Assembly (NCBI GenBank): GCA_016183655.1
Contig: JACPEH010000017.1
Coordinates: 62,001 to 126,000, forward strand
DNA: 64,000 nt
DNA from: Rhodocyclales bacterium
GTDB lineage: Bacteria; Pseudomonadota; Gammaproteobacteria; Burkholderiales; Rhodocyclaceae
Direction: 5' to 3'
Part shown: positions 17,328-26,231 of the stretch, piece after piece
Layout of the letters: each line of letters opens with the position of its first letter
How positions within the stretch are numbered: position 1 is the stretch's first letter
Made by a program: the position numbers and the translations under genes
The notes under the pieces: model-generated
Seen by the model: only the letters and a program-made list of their open reading frames with translations
Database searches by the model: none
What the model was told of the DNA's origin: nothing

Positions 17328-18293
17328 TCAACGCGAGCGGCGGACGAGTTCGTAGACGGTCTTGCCCAGCGAGCGGAAGAGGTCGGCAGCGTGCAGGAAG
17401 CTTTCCGAATGCCCGGCAAACAGCACGCCATCGTCCTGCAGCATCGGCGCGAAGCGGGAGAGTATCTTGTACTGCGTCGGCTTGTCGAAATAAATCATCA
17501 CGTTGCGGCAGAAGATGACGTCGAGCGGCCCTTTTACCGGCCAGCTGGCATCGAGCAGGTTGACCCGCTGGAACTGCACCATGCGCCGCAGCTCCGGACG
17601 CACCGCGACGCACCCCTCCTGCGAGCCGGCCCCCTTGAGGAAGAAACGCTTCAGCCGGTCGGGCGCCAGCCGCTCGACGCGTTCGGCCGGGTAGATGCCC
17701 TTGTCCGCCGTTGCCAGCACGTTGGTGTCGAGGTCGGAAGCGATGATCGAGACCGGCGCGTTGAAGCCGCCGAAGGTCTCGGCGACCGTCATTGCGATCG
17801 AATAGGGTTCCTCGCCGGTCGATGAGGCGCAACACCAGACCCGAATCGGATTCCGGCTGCCCAGCTTCTTCAGGTGTTCGGCAAAGATAGGAAAGTGATG
17901 CGGCTCGCGGAAGAACGACGTCAGGTTGGTCGTCAGCGAATTGACGAAGCGCTCCCACTCCGCGGCATCGCCGCGCTCGAGCAGCGCCAGGTAGTCGGCA
18001 AAGCTGGCCTTGTTCGTCGCCCGCAGGCGGCGGGCGAGGCGGGAATAGACCATGTCCTGCTTGGCCGGCGACAAGGAGATTCCCGCGTGCTGGTAGATCA
18101 GCTTGCGCACCCGTTCGAAATCGGCCGAGGTGAATTCGAATTCGCGCATACCGGCGCCGTCGCGAACACCCACCAGCAAGCCGGCGGCCGTTGCCGGGCG
18201 CGTCGGCGGCGTTGCGGTGGCCGGCCGCGCCGGCGCTCCGGTTGCGGACGTCTTCACCCCGGGGGGCACCGGGCGTTTTGGATCAATGCTCAT
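17328..18293 (-). CDS. cheR: CheR, chemoreceptor glutamate methyltransferase
   Basis: CheR methylates receptor glutamates using S-adenosylmethionine. The 321 residues comprise a Pro/Ala-rich N-terminal extension (about 1-48), the helical N-terminal domain (FERVRKLIYQHAGISLSPAKQDM as two blocks, FERVRKLIYQHAGI and SLSPAKQDM) and the Rossmann methyltransferase domain with VWCCASSTGEEPYSIAM, IIASDLDTNVL and VIFCRNVMIYF. ATG 18293 was chosen because the frame upstream is Arg-rich and atypical. A start at MREFEF would remove the extension and cannot be excluded. The matching methylesterase CheB is not in the window. Confidence 0.94.
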   Translation of the reverse strand: MSIDPKRPVPPGVKTSATGAPARPATATPPTRPATAAGLLVGVRDGAGMREFEFTSADFERVRKLIYQHAGISLSPAKQDMVYSRLARRLRATNKASFADYLALLERGDAAEWERFVNSLTTNLTSFFREPHHFPIFAEHLKKLGSRNPIRVWCCASSTGEEPYSIAMTVAETFGGFNAPVSIIASDLDTNVLATADKGIYPAERVERLAPDRLKRFFLKGAGSQEGCVAVRPELRRMVQFQRVNLLDASWPVKGPLDVIFCRNVMIYFDKPTQYKILSRFAPMLQDDGVLFAGHSESFLHAADLFRSLGKTVYELVRRSR

Positions 18294-18321
18294 CGGCCGC
18301 GCATTCCTGCAGTGCTGTTTT

Positions 18322-18555
18322 TCAGAACTCGCCCCACTCGTCTTCGAGCAATGCCGGCAGCGCCAGCGGCGAGACCGGCGACCTCCACCAGCCGACCGGC
18401 AACAGCCCCGCCGCACCAAGGAAGATGCCGTTGCGCGACGCCAGCGCGATGAACGGAGCAGTACCGGTGGCGATACGCCCCTCCGAATTTCCTCATCCTG
18501 TTTCCCGCGCCCATTGTGTCCCCGCATTCTTGTGCCGCGCAGGGGGAACCCGCAT
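18322..18555 (-). pseudogene. Interrupted small reading frame ending in a DEWGEF tail
   Basis: Between motB and cheR lies a frame of 78 codons. It starts at ATG 18555, three bases after the motB stop, but is broken by an in-frame TGA at codon 21 (18495-18493). The 56 codons after that TGA have strong codon bias (mostly G or C in third positions) and encode a hydrophobic, Pro-rich stretch with PFIALASRNGIFLGAAGL that ends LLEDEWGEF. No ATG, GTG or TTG follows the TGA until codon 31 of this part. I do not recognise the product. The WxxF ending resembles the CheR-tethering pentapeptide of chemoreceptors. It may be a decayed gene. Confidence 0.35.
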
Positions 18556-18558
18556 GGA

Positions 18559-19491
18559 TCACGGTCTTGTCGCTTCCTTCGTTTCGGCTGCCAGGTCGCT
18601 GCTCTGCGCAGCCCCTGCATCCTCCTCGCCGAGGAAGGCCTCCTCGGTCTTCTTGTTGAGAACGACGATGCTGATCCGGCGGTTCACCGGGTTCAAGGGG
18701 TCGTTCTTGTCGAAAAGCACCGTCGACGACATGCCGAGCACCCGCAGGATCTTGTTCTCGTCCATGCCGCCGAGGATCAGCTCGCGCCGCGACGCATTGG
18801 CCCGGTTCGCCGAGAGCTCCCAGTTGGAGAAGCCCTTCTGGCCGCCGGCAAACTGCGCGGCATCGGTATGGCCGGAGACGGTGATCCGGTTGCTGACGCT
18901 GTTCAGCGCCCGGCCGATCTCGTGCAGGATTTCCTTGGTATGCGGCTTCAGTTCGGCGCTGGAGAGATCGAACATCGGCCGGTTTTGCTCGTCGACGATC
19001 TGGATGCGCAAGCCCTCGCTGGTGATGTCGAGCAGCAGCTGGTTCTTGAACTGCTTGAGCACCGGGTTGCTCTCGATCATCTTCTCGATGCGCTGCTTGA
19101 GCTCGCCGAGCATCGCCTTCTCTTTCGCCTCGAACTGCTTGCGCGCTTCCTCGTCGAGTGCGCTGGTCGACTTGCGCCGCTTCTCCTGGTCGCCGCGCTG
19201 CTGCTGGCCGGTCGTCCGCGTCAGGTCCTTGCCGCCGCCGGGAATGATCGACGAGGCGTCGCCCGAACCCGAACCGCCGGTCGAGCTGACCTTCAACGGG
19301 TTCTGGAAATATTCGGCGATGCCGTTCAGGTCGCCCTTGGCGGTCGAGCCGAGCAGCCACATCAGCAGGAAGAAGGCCATCATCGCCGTGACGAAATCGG
19401 CGTAGGCGATCTTCCAGGCGCCGCCGTGATGGCCGCCGGCCACCACCTTCTTGCGCTTGATGACTATCGGGCGTGTCGAATCGTCGCTCAT
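18559..19491 (-). CDS. motB: MotB, flagellar stator protein
   Basis: MotB anchors the MotAB stator to peptidoglycan. The 310 residues carry the single membrane helix at about 27-48 with the proton-binding D32 (WKIAYADFVTAMMAFFLLMW). A plug/linker region follows, then an OmpA-like domain (ITVSGHTDAAQF, then NWELSANRANASRREL, then NRRISIVVL). Basic residues before the helix are typical of proton-type MotB. It follows motA by 26 bases. Together with motCD the window encodes two complete stator pairs. Confidence 0.95.
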   Translation of the reverse strand: MSDDSTRPIVIKRKKVVAGGHHGGAWKIAYADFVTAMMAFFLLMWLLGSTAKGDLNGIAEYFQNPLKVSSTGGSGSGDASSIIPGGGKDLTRTTGQQQRGDQEKRRKSTSALDEEARKQFEAKEKAMLGELKQRIEKMIESNPVLKQFKNQLLLDITSEGLRIQIVDEQNRPMFDLSSAELKPHTKEILHEIGRALNSVSNRITVSGHTDAAQFAGGQKGFSNWELSANRANASRRELILGGMDENKILRVLGMSSTVLFDKNDPLNPVNRRISIVVLNKKTEEAFLGEEDAGAAQSSDLAAETKEATRP

Positions 19492-19517
19492 TGTCGGCTT
19501 TCCGTATCAGCAGCGAA

Positions 19518-20375
19518 TTACTTGCCCTTGCGTGCCTTCAGCTCGTTTTCGAGCTCGATGAAGGTCGGCCGTACGCCGGATTCGAGCACCTTGCGCCCGA
19601 ACTCGACGGCCACCTGCGGCGCGTAGCCGGACATCGACGCCAGCAGGACGACCTTGATGCATTGGTAGATCTTCGAGCTTTCGTGCGATTTCTGCTCGAG
19701 CAGGCTGGCGATCGGCGCGACGAAGCCGTAGGAAATGAGGATACCGAGGAAGGTGCCGACCAGCGCGCCGCCGATCATCTTGCCCAGCACCGCCGGCGGC
19801 TGGCCGACCGAACCCATGACGTTCACCACCCCCATCACGGCGACGACGATACCGAAGGCCGGAACGCCGTCGGCGACCTTGGACATGACGTGCCCCGGCA
19901 CCTCGACCTCATGGTGATGAGTCTCGATTTCCATGTCCATCAGGCTCTCGATCTCGACCGTATTGAGGTTGCCGCCGACCATCATGCGCAGGTAGTCGGT
20001 GATGAATTCCATCACGTGGTGGTCGCTCTGCAGCGCGGGGTACTTGCCGAAGATCGGGCTGGCGTGCGGATCCTCGACGTCGGCCTCGATCGACATCAGG
20101 CCTTCCTTGCGCACCTTGGCAAGAATTTCGTAGAGCATCGCCAGCAGGTCGACGTACAGCGTTTTCGTGAATTTCGAGCCCTTCAGCACGGAAGGGAGCG
20201 CACCGACGGTCTTCTTGATGACCTTGATGTCGTTGCCGGCGAGGAAACCGCCGACGGTCAGGCCGACGATGGCGACATATTCGGCGGGAACCCAGAGCGC
20301 CAGCAGATTGCCGTGCAGCGCATAAGTGCCCAGTGACGCCAGTAGGATGACGACATAGCCGATGATGAGAAACAT
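19518..20375 (-). CDS. motA: MotA, flagellar stator proton-channel protein
   Basis: MotA is the four-helix membrane subunit that converts proton flow into torque. The 285-residue protein matches the long proton-type MotA family. It has the N-terminal pair of helices (MFLIIGYVVILLASLGTYAL and YVAIVGLTVGGFLAG), the cytoplasmic loop with HHVMEFITDYLRMMVGGNL (the region of the charged residues contacting FliG), and the C-terminal pair (PAFGIVVAVMGVVNVMG and IGGALVGTFLGILISYGF). It is transcribed with motB. Confidence 0.95.
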   Translation of the reverse strand: MFLIIGYVVILLASLGTYALHGNLLALWVPAEYVAIVGLTVGGFLAGNDIKVIKKTVGALPSVLKGSKFTKTLYVDLLAMLYEILAKVRKEGLMSIEADVEDPHASPIFGKYPALQSDHHVMEFITDYLRMMVGGNLNTVEIESLMDMEIETHHHEVEVPGHVMSKVADGVPAFGIVVAVMGVVNVMGSVGQPPAVLGKMIGGALVGTFLGILISYGFVAPIASLLEQKSHESSKIYQCIKVVLLASMSGYAPQVAVEFGRKVLESGVRPTFIELENELKARKGK

Positions 20376-20679
20376 GCTTACCCCTTGCCCCTGTCTGTGC
20401 TTCCGTCACCGGCCGACACAGCTCCTGCCGTTTGGATTTCGCGCTATTTTAGCCAGATGCGCACGGCACGAGCAAAAAAGCGGAAAGAAAACTGAAAGCC
20501 CAGCCCTTCCGGCACCGCCACATTCGCGTCACATTTCATGACTTCGGCAACTTCCGCCAACATGAGCGGCGCGCCTGCCTCGAACTGCAAGCGACCACTT
20601 CCCGCTGACGATGCGTACCCGCGTCCGGAACAAAGCAGGCGACTCCCGGGAACTGCCCGGCTTCGGGTAAACTCGCCCC
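20376..20679. promoter_or_regulatory. Divergent intergenic region between motA and a Nudix gene
   Basis: This gap of 304 bases must hold the promoters of motA (minus) and the Nudix gene (plus). A weak sigma-70-like pair for motA is TTGCTC at 20475-20470 and TAAAAT at 20451-20446 with 18 bases between. I did not find the sigma-28 pattern seen upstream of flgM. On the plus side I see no clear hexamers. There is no sign of a further gene. Confidence 0.4.
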
Positions 20680-21252
20680 ATGAGCGGCCAGCACAACCCG
20701 ATGAATTTCTGCAGCCACTGTGGCGCCCCGGTGGAACTGATGGTTCCGCCCGGCGACAGCCTGGCGCGCCACGTCTGCCGAAGCTGCGGCACGATCCACT
20801 ATCAGAACCCGCGCATGGTGATCGGCTGCATCGCCGAATGGGAAGGGCGCATCCTCCTCTGCCGGCGCGCCATCGAACCCCGCCTCGGGCTCTGGACGCT
20901 GCCCGCCGGTTTCATGGAAAACAACGAAACGACCGCCGAAGCCGCTGCCCGCGAAACGCTGGAGGAAGCCTGCGCCACGGTCGAAATCGACCGCCTTTTC
21001 GCGCTGGTCAACGTACCGCATATCCATCAGGTTCACATGTTCTACACGGCGCGGCTGGTCGGCGGCCGCTTCGGTGCCGGCGCCGAATCGCTGGAAAGCC
21101 GGCTGTTCGCCGAAGAAGAAATCCCCTGGCCGGAGATGGCCTTCCGCAGCGTCAGCTTTGCCCTGCGCTCGTGGCTTGACGATCGCCGCCGCGGCAGCTT
21201 CGGCCTGCACACGACCGACCTCAAGCCGCTGCCAACTACTCCTCCAGGCTGA
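20680..21252 (+). CDS. Nudix hydrolase with N-terminal zinc ribbon
   Basis: A 190-residue protein. An N-terminal zinc ribbon (FCSHCGAP, then HVCRSCGTIHYQNP) is followed by a Nudix fold with the box GFMENNETTAEAAARETLEE at about 81-101. The box matches G-x5-E-x7-REUxEE, but Ala replaces the usual Gly after the EE. The zinc ribbon plus Nudix arrangement is shared with NADH pyrophosphatase NudC and with the NUDIX family often next to murein or cofactor genes. This protein is shorter than NudC and lacks its N-terminal domain, so the substrate (a nucleoside diphosphate derivative) is open. Its end overlaps tonB convergently by 17 bases. Confidence 0.88.
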   Translation: MSGQHNPMNFCSHCGAPVELMVPPGDSLARHVCRSCGTIHYQNPRMVIGCIAEWEGRILLCRRAIEPRLGLWTLPAGFMENNETTAEAAARETLEEACATVEIDRLFALVNVPHIHQVHMFYTARLVGGRFGAGAESLESRLFAEEEIPWPEMAFRSVSFALRSWLDDRRRGSFGLHTTDLKPLPTTPPG

Positions 21253-21940
21253 AGCGAACCGGCATCGGCAGGACGAAGCTCCTGCCGCGCAGGCTTTCCG
21301 GCAGCGGCGTACTCTCCAGCGCACGCCCCAGCATCTGCAGTGCCTGCTCGTCGAGAATGGCGTGCCCCGACGACCGCGCGAGATGCAGGCTCGGTGCCGC
21401 CGGGCCCGCGGACACGGAAATGCTCACCTCGGCCACCCCTTCCCAGCCGCGGGCACGGGCTACCACCGGATACATGCGAAAGCGCCGCGCAGCAACGGCG
21501 AGATCGATGCGATACTGGCGCAGCCCGTCGGCGCTGACGCTCTCTGCCGGTACCGCGGTTGCGGCCGACGGACCGGCGGCAACCGTGGACACCGCTGTCG
21601 CCTGGGCCAAGGCGACAGCAACCGGAGCCGGGAAGCCCGGCGGCGGCTCGGTCGCTGCGACGCGCGGCGGCGGGTCCTGTAGGATGGGGGATACGGGTCG
21701 TTTGGCCGATGGCTTGGCAGCGATGGGAGCAGGCAGAGGTGTCCGCACCCCCTTTTCGGGCGGGCGCGCCGGCGCCGCCGGATGCGCCGCAAACGCCACC
21801 CGCATCGCTGGCGGCGGCTGCGGCGATATTGCCGGAGGCAACGCGCGCGGCCAACCCCAGCCAAAGATAGCCACCAGGTGCAGCAGCAACGAAAAGGTAA
21901 CAGCACCGAACAGAAGGCGCCGGGAATGGTCAAAGTTCAT
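21236..21940 (-). CDS. TonB-type energy-transducing protein
   Basis: A 234-residue protein with one N-terminal membrane anchor (about 9-27, LLFGAVTFSLLLHLVAIFGW), a long Pro/Ala-rich periplasmic spacer, and a C-terminal TonB-like domain (YPVVARARGWEGVAEVSISV, then ILDEQALQMLGRALESTPLP). TonB transmits the proton-motive force from ExbB-ExbD to outer-membrane receptors; exbBD are at 44701-45725, not adjacent. ATG 21940 places the anchor at the usual position, and an upstream ATG gives an unrelated leader. A specialised TonB paralogue is as likely as the main one. Confidence 0.82.
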   Translation of the reverse strand: MNFDHSRRLLFGAVTFSLLLHLVAIFGWGWPRALPPAISPQPPPAMRVAFAAHPAAPARPPEKGVRTPLPAPIAAKPSAKRPVSPILQDPPPRVAATEPPPGFPAPVAVALAQATAVSTVAAGPSAATAVPAESVSADGLRQYRIDLAVAARRFRMYPVVARARGWEGVAEVSISVSAGPAAPSLHLARSSGHAILDEQALQMLGRALESTPLPESLRGRSFVLPMPVRFSLEE

Positions 21941-22061
21941 GATCGGAAGGCCGACAGGATAGCGCACAAAGAGGCTGTCTTGCCGTGATTGGAAAGGCCC
22001 GGATCCTTTGCTAACCTTTCGCCGGCAACCCCCACCATCCCATTGAGGAGGGAGCGGATCG

Positions 22062-22664
22062 ATGCACCCGGAAACCCCGTTCGCCGGCACCGGCTGGAAT
22101 GGTAGACCGCTGATTCTGGCGGTCGACGTCACCGGTGCGCCACGCGGCTGGATCACTTGGCAGGATGCCGTCTCCTGCAAGGCGACCGGGCGCGTCGACC
22201 GCGAGCTCGGGGATTTCAGCTTCACCTTCCACGGGGGGTATTCCCGCCTCACCGGCGAGCGCTCCAGCCTGAGCGTCAGCAGCATCCTCGCCTTGCGCGG
22301 GCGCAACCCGCGCGCCTGGAAGCCGCAATCGCCGGCGCTGACCAATCCGCTGTTGTTCCAGCGCGACCGTCATCTCTGCTGCTACTGCGGCAGACAGAAA
22401 CGCCCGGAACTGTTGACCCGCGACCACATCGTACCGCTCTCGCGCGGCGGCAGCGATCACTGGAAGAACGTCGTCACCGCCTGCAAGCCGTGCAACCAGC
22501 GGAAGGGAGCCCAGACGCCCGAACGTGCCGGCATGATGATGCTCTACGTACCTTACGCCCCGTCGCTTTACGAGGCCCTCATCCTGCGCAACCGGCGCAT
22601 TCTCGCCGATCAGATGGATTTCCTGGTCAGCCTGCTGCCGGCCGACTCCCGGCTGGCGGTCTGA
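22062..22664 (+). CDS. HNH endonuclease-family protein
   Basis: A 200-residue protein with a C-terminal HNH domain. It has C106xxC109 (LCCYCG), the D121-H122 pair in TRDHIVPLSRGGSDHWKN, and C141xxC144 followed by NQRKG. These residues form the zinc and metal site of HNH nucleases of the McrA-like group. The first 90 residues are a separate, unrecognised domain. Such stand-alone HNH proteins are common in Betaproteobacteria, and their biological role is unknown. GAGGAGGGAG precedes the ATG. It is divergent from tonB and belongs to no evident operon. Confidence 0.85.
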   Translation: MHPETPFAGTGWNGRPLILAVDVTGAPRGWITWQDAVSCKATGRVDRELGDFSFTFHGGYSRLTGERSSLSVSSILALRGRNPRAWKPQSPALTNPLLFQRDRHLCCYCGRQKRPELLTRDHIVPLSRGGSDHWKNVVTACKPCNQRKGAQTPERAGMMMLYVPYAPSLYEALILRNRRILADQMDFLVSLLPADSRLAV

Positions 22665-22790
22665 AACCACCGACGAATTGCTGTAGACTTCACGCACTGT
22701 CTGCCGGAGACTTCCGGCAACCGGGGCCGCGCGGCGATGCCGGAGCATCCGGCGCGGACGTAGGCGGCCCGCCCCACAGAACAGCGGAAG

Positions 22791-23414
22791 ATGAAACGAA
22801 CGACTCTACGCAATGCCGTGCATGCGATCCTGCTCGCGTTGCTCGCCGGTACCGCCACCGTCGCCACGGCAGCAGACGTTGCGACCGGAAAAACCGTGCA
22901 CAAGCGTGCAGGCAAGACCGCCGGCGAACTGATAAGGGCGGCCGCGGAGGTCATTGCCATCGATCCCGCGTCGCGGACCCTGACACTCAAGCGGGAGGAC
23001 GGCAACACGCTGACCGTGGTCGCCGACAGCCGTATCCGTAATCTGGCCCAGGTCAGCGTCGGCGACATCGTCGTCGCCCAATACGGCCACGCACGAGCCC
23101 TCTCGCTGAAAAAAGTCGCCGTGCAGCACCCCGACGGCGAAAACGGCGGGACACCACCGCCCCCCGCCCGCGCAGCGGACGGCCAGAGAAAACGAACGAT
23201 CGTTGCCGACATCATCGCCATCGACGACCGAACCGGGCAAGCCACGCTGAAGGGACAAAAAGGGGAAGTGGTCGACGTCGTCGTCAATAACCGGAAGCTG
23301 CTGTCCGCAGTGCGGATCGGCGACCGCGTCGAACTGGGATACACCGACGCCGTCGCCGTTGCCATCAAGCCGGCCGGCAAGGCCATCCCGCCGAAGCGGC
23401 ATTCCTCGCCGTAA
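22791..23414 (+). CDS. Exported protein with internally duplicated domain
   Basis: A 207-residue protein with a cleavable-looking signal peptide (AILLALLAGTATVATAADV, cleavage near residue 28). The mature part contains two related units of about 60 residues joined by a Pro-rich linker. The first is EVIAIDPASRTLTLKREDGN ... VSVGDIVVAQYG ... ALSLKK, and the second is DIIAIDDRTGQATLKGQKGE ... VRIGDRVELGYT ... AVAIKP. The pattern (a strand, an ID/dR turn, TLK, then a GD.V motif) resembles small beta-barrel domains of periplasmic DUF5666-type proteins. No enzymatic residues are evident. The gene seems monocistronic and converges on the next. Confidence 0.6.
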   Translation: MKRTTLRNAVHAILLALLAGTATVATAADVATGKTVHKRAGKTAGELIRAAAEVIAIDPASRTLTLKREDGNTLTVVADSRIRNLAQVSVGDIVVAQYGHARALSLKKVAVQHPDGENGGTPPPPARAADGQRKRTIVADIIAIDDRTGQATLKGQKGEVVDVVVNNRKLLSAVRIGDRVELGYTDAVAVAIKPAGKAIPPKRHSSP

Positions 23415-23426
23415 CGCGCGCCACCG

Positions 23427-24131
23427 TTAGCGATCGATCCGTCGTCCGTCCAGGCGCCCCTCCGCCGGCGGCTCGCTTGCCGGCGCCGGAGTTGCCTTCA
23501 GAGGCGTCTTCTGCAGCGTCGGCGGCGTTGGCACGGGCACAGGTGACGGCCGGAACGGGAACCCGTGCGGACGCTGCAGGAAGGTGACATAGCGCGTCTG
23601 GAAATCGACCGGTGGCGCGGTGAGCAGCGACTGACCGCCGGCATCGACGATGCTGACCTCCAGCACATGGCGTTGCCCCCCGGCCGGCGCCACCTCGCCG
23701 AAGAACTCCGGAGGAATCATCATTTCGGTTGCCGTAAAACGGCCGGGAACGGGACGGCCGTCCAGGCGCAAGGCAAAGGCGTGCCCCTTTTCGACCAACA
23801 GCGGCGGATCGACTGCCACGCGCACCTCGAACGTCGCGTTGTTGGCGGCGACACTCCCCCCCGCCTCGGGGAAGACAACCCGCAGGCTGCGATACGCCGG
23901 AACTGCCTCCTGACGCTGCTTGCCGCCGTCATCGCGCGGTGCCGCAGCCGCCGGCGCCACCGGCAGCGGTTCGATTACCGTCAGCGGCCGCAACTCAACC
24001 GCTTTCGCCCCGGGCACCGGCCGGTCGGAATAAACCTTGCCCTGGCCGCTTTTCGATTCGTAGACCGTTTGTGCCGGGGAAAGCCCCGAGCACGCCAGGA
24101 GCAGCAGCAGCATCGACAGCCGTGACGTCAT
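23427..24131 (-). CDS. Exported DUF4124-like protein
   Basis: A 234-residue secreted protein. The signal peptide MTSRLSMLLLLLACSGLSPA is followed by the DUF4124 pattern (TVYESKSGQGKVYSDRPVPGAKAVE, given here in parts as TVYESKSGQG and KVYSDRPVPGAK). The middle looks like an immunoglobulin-type beta domain (LRVVFPEAGGSVAANNATFE, then HVLEVSIVDAGGQ), and the C terminus is Pro-rich. ATG 24131 was preferred over 24152 because AGGAGG stands just before it. DUF4124 proteins are widespread in Proteobacteria and of unknown function. Here the domain architecture suggests an envelope role. Confidence 0.75.
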   Translation of the reverse strand: MTSRLSMLLLLLACSGLSPAQTVYESKSGQGKVYSDRPVPGAKAVELRPLTVIEPLPVAPAAAAPRDDGGKQRQEAVPAYRSLRVVFPEAGGSVAANNATFEVRVAVDPPLLVEKGHAFALRLDGRPVPGRFTATEMMIPPEFFGEVAPAGGQRHVLEVSIVDAGGQSLLTAPPVDFQTRYVTFLQRPHGFPFRPSPVPVPTPPTLQKTPLKATPAPASEPPAEGRLDGRRIDR

Positions 24132-24227
24132 GACGATCCTCCTCGGCATCATTCATCCTGTCCTAACGCCGGACGCGACGGGGCGGATGACTTGCGGTAG
24201 CGCGGCGACGGGGAAGACGGAAACGGA

Positions 24228-24944
24228 CTACCAGTCGCAACCGGCCGGGCAGACGTATTTCGACAGGGCCGGCACATCGGGAATGAAGATGCCGCCGCGG
24301 CGCTTGACGATCAGCCCCTGCTTCTCCAGTTCGTTGAAGGCCCGCGACAGGTGCGAATCGCTGACCCCGAGCCGGGACGCCAGCTTGTTGCGCGGCAAGG
24401 TGATGTTCAGCGACAGCGAGCCGTCCGCCGTACAAGGAGCCTTGTCGAACTGGCAGACCAGATAGCAGACGAGGCGCGCCGCGGCGCCCTTGGTGCAGAA
24501 GGTCACCAGATCCTTCTGCAGGTAATCGGTACGCTCGGCGAGCACGCCCATCAGGCGCAGCGCAAACTGGGGCGAAGCAGTCAACCACTCGCCGACCACT
24601 GCCTCCGGGACGTGCAGGATGGCTGCCGGCGTGATCGTACGCGCCGAATACAGGCAGGGACGGCCGTTGAACAGGGTTTCCTCGGCAAGCATGCCGCCGG
24701 CACGCACGAACTCGACGATCTTTTCCCCGCCGTCCGGGGTCGACACGACCAGTTCCGCCGTGCCGTGCGCGACCAGATAGAGCCCCGGAGCGCAAACCCC
24801 CGCCTCCAGGAAAACCTCGTCGTCGGACAGCGACAGCTGCTGCTCGCGCGTGCGCAATGCTGCCTCGAACGTGCCCCCCATCGGCAGCCCCTGCAGCAGG
24901 GTGCTGGCATAGAGAAGGCTGATATCGGTGTCGCTGAACGCCAT
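24228..24944 (-). CDS. Crp/Fnr-family transcriptional regulator
   Basis: A 238-residue regulator. An N-terminal cyclic-nucleotide-binding-like beta roll (EAGVCAPGLYLVAHGTAELV, then GMLAEETLFNGRPCLYSA) is followed by the dimer helix and a winged HTH (LPRNKLASRLGVSDSHLSRA). No N-terminal Cys cluster like that of FNR is present. In the recognition helix the Ser-Arg of FNR's E-x-x-S-R is kept (SHLSR) but the Glu is a Ser, so its DNA site may differ from TTGAT-N4-ATCAA. The tail carries a CPAGC pair. It lies downstream of the thiolase gene behind a terminator. Its signal is unknown. Confidence 0.9.
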   Translation of the reverse strand: MAFSDTDISLLYASTLLQGLPMGGTFEAALRTREQQLSLSDDEVFLEAGVCAPGLYLVAHGTAELVVSTPDGGEKIVEFVRAGGMLAEETLFNGRPCLYSARTITPAAILHVPEAVVGEWLTASPQFALRLMGVLAERTDYLQKDLVTFCTKGAAARLVCYLVCQFDKAPCTADGSLSLNITLPRNKLASRLGVSDSHLSRAFNELEKQGLIVKRRGGIFIPDVPALSKYVCPAGCDW

Positions 24945-24974
24945 GGGAAGCCTGACTTCGAATCCGTTTCGAAG

Positions 24975-25007
24975 AAAAGGCCCGGCGGACGAATCCGGCC
25001 GGGCCTT
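24975..25007 (-). terminator. Intrinsic terminator of the thiolase gene
   Basis: A 10-bp perfect stem (AAGGCCCGGC 24977-24986 with GCCGGGCCTT 24998-25007) and an 11-base loop. Read on the minus strand it ends in TTTTCTT. It lies 17 bases after the thiolase stop and just upstream of the Crp/Fnr gene. Confidence 0.8.
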
Positions 25008-25024
25008 GCCGGGTCGAGACCCGA

Positions 25025-26206
<1,182 letters not shown>

Positions 26207-26231
26207 TTTGAAACCTCTCTATTCAACTTCA

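Noticed and set aside
18493..18495. In-frame TGA as selenocysteine codon in the small frame upstream of cheR
   Set aside because: I see no SECIS-like hairpin after it and the 20 codons before it do not look coding, so decay or coincidence is simpler.
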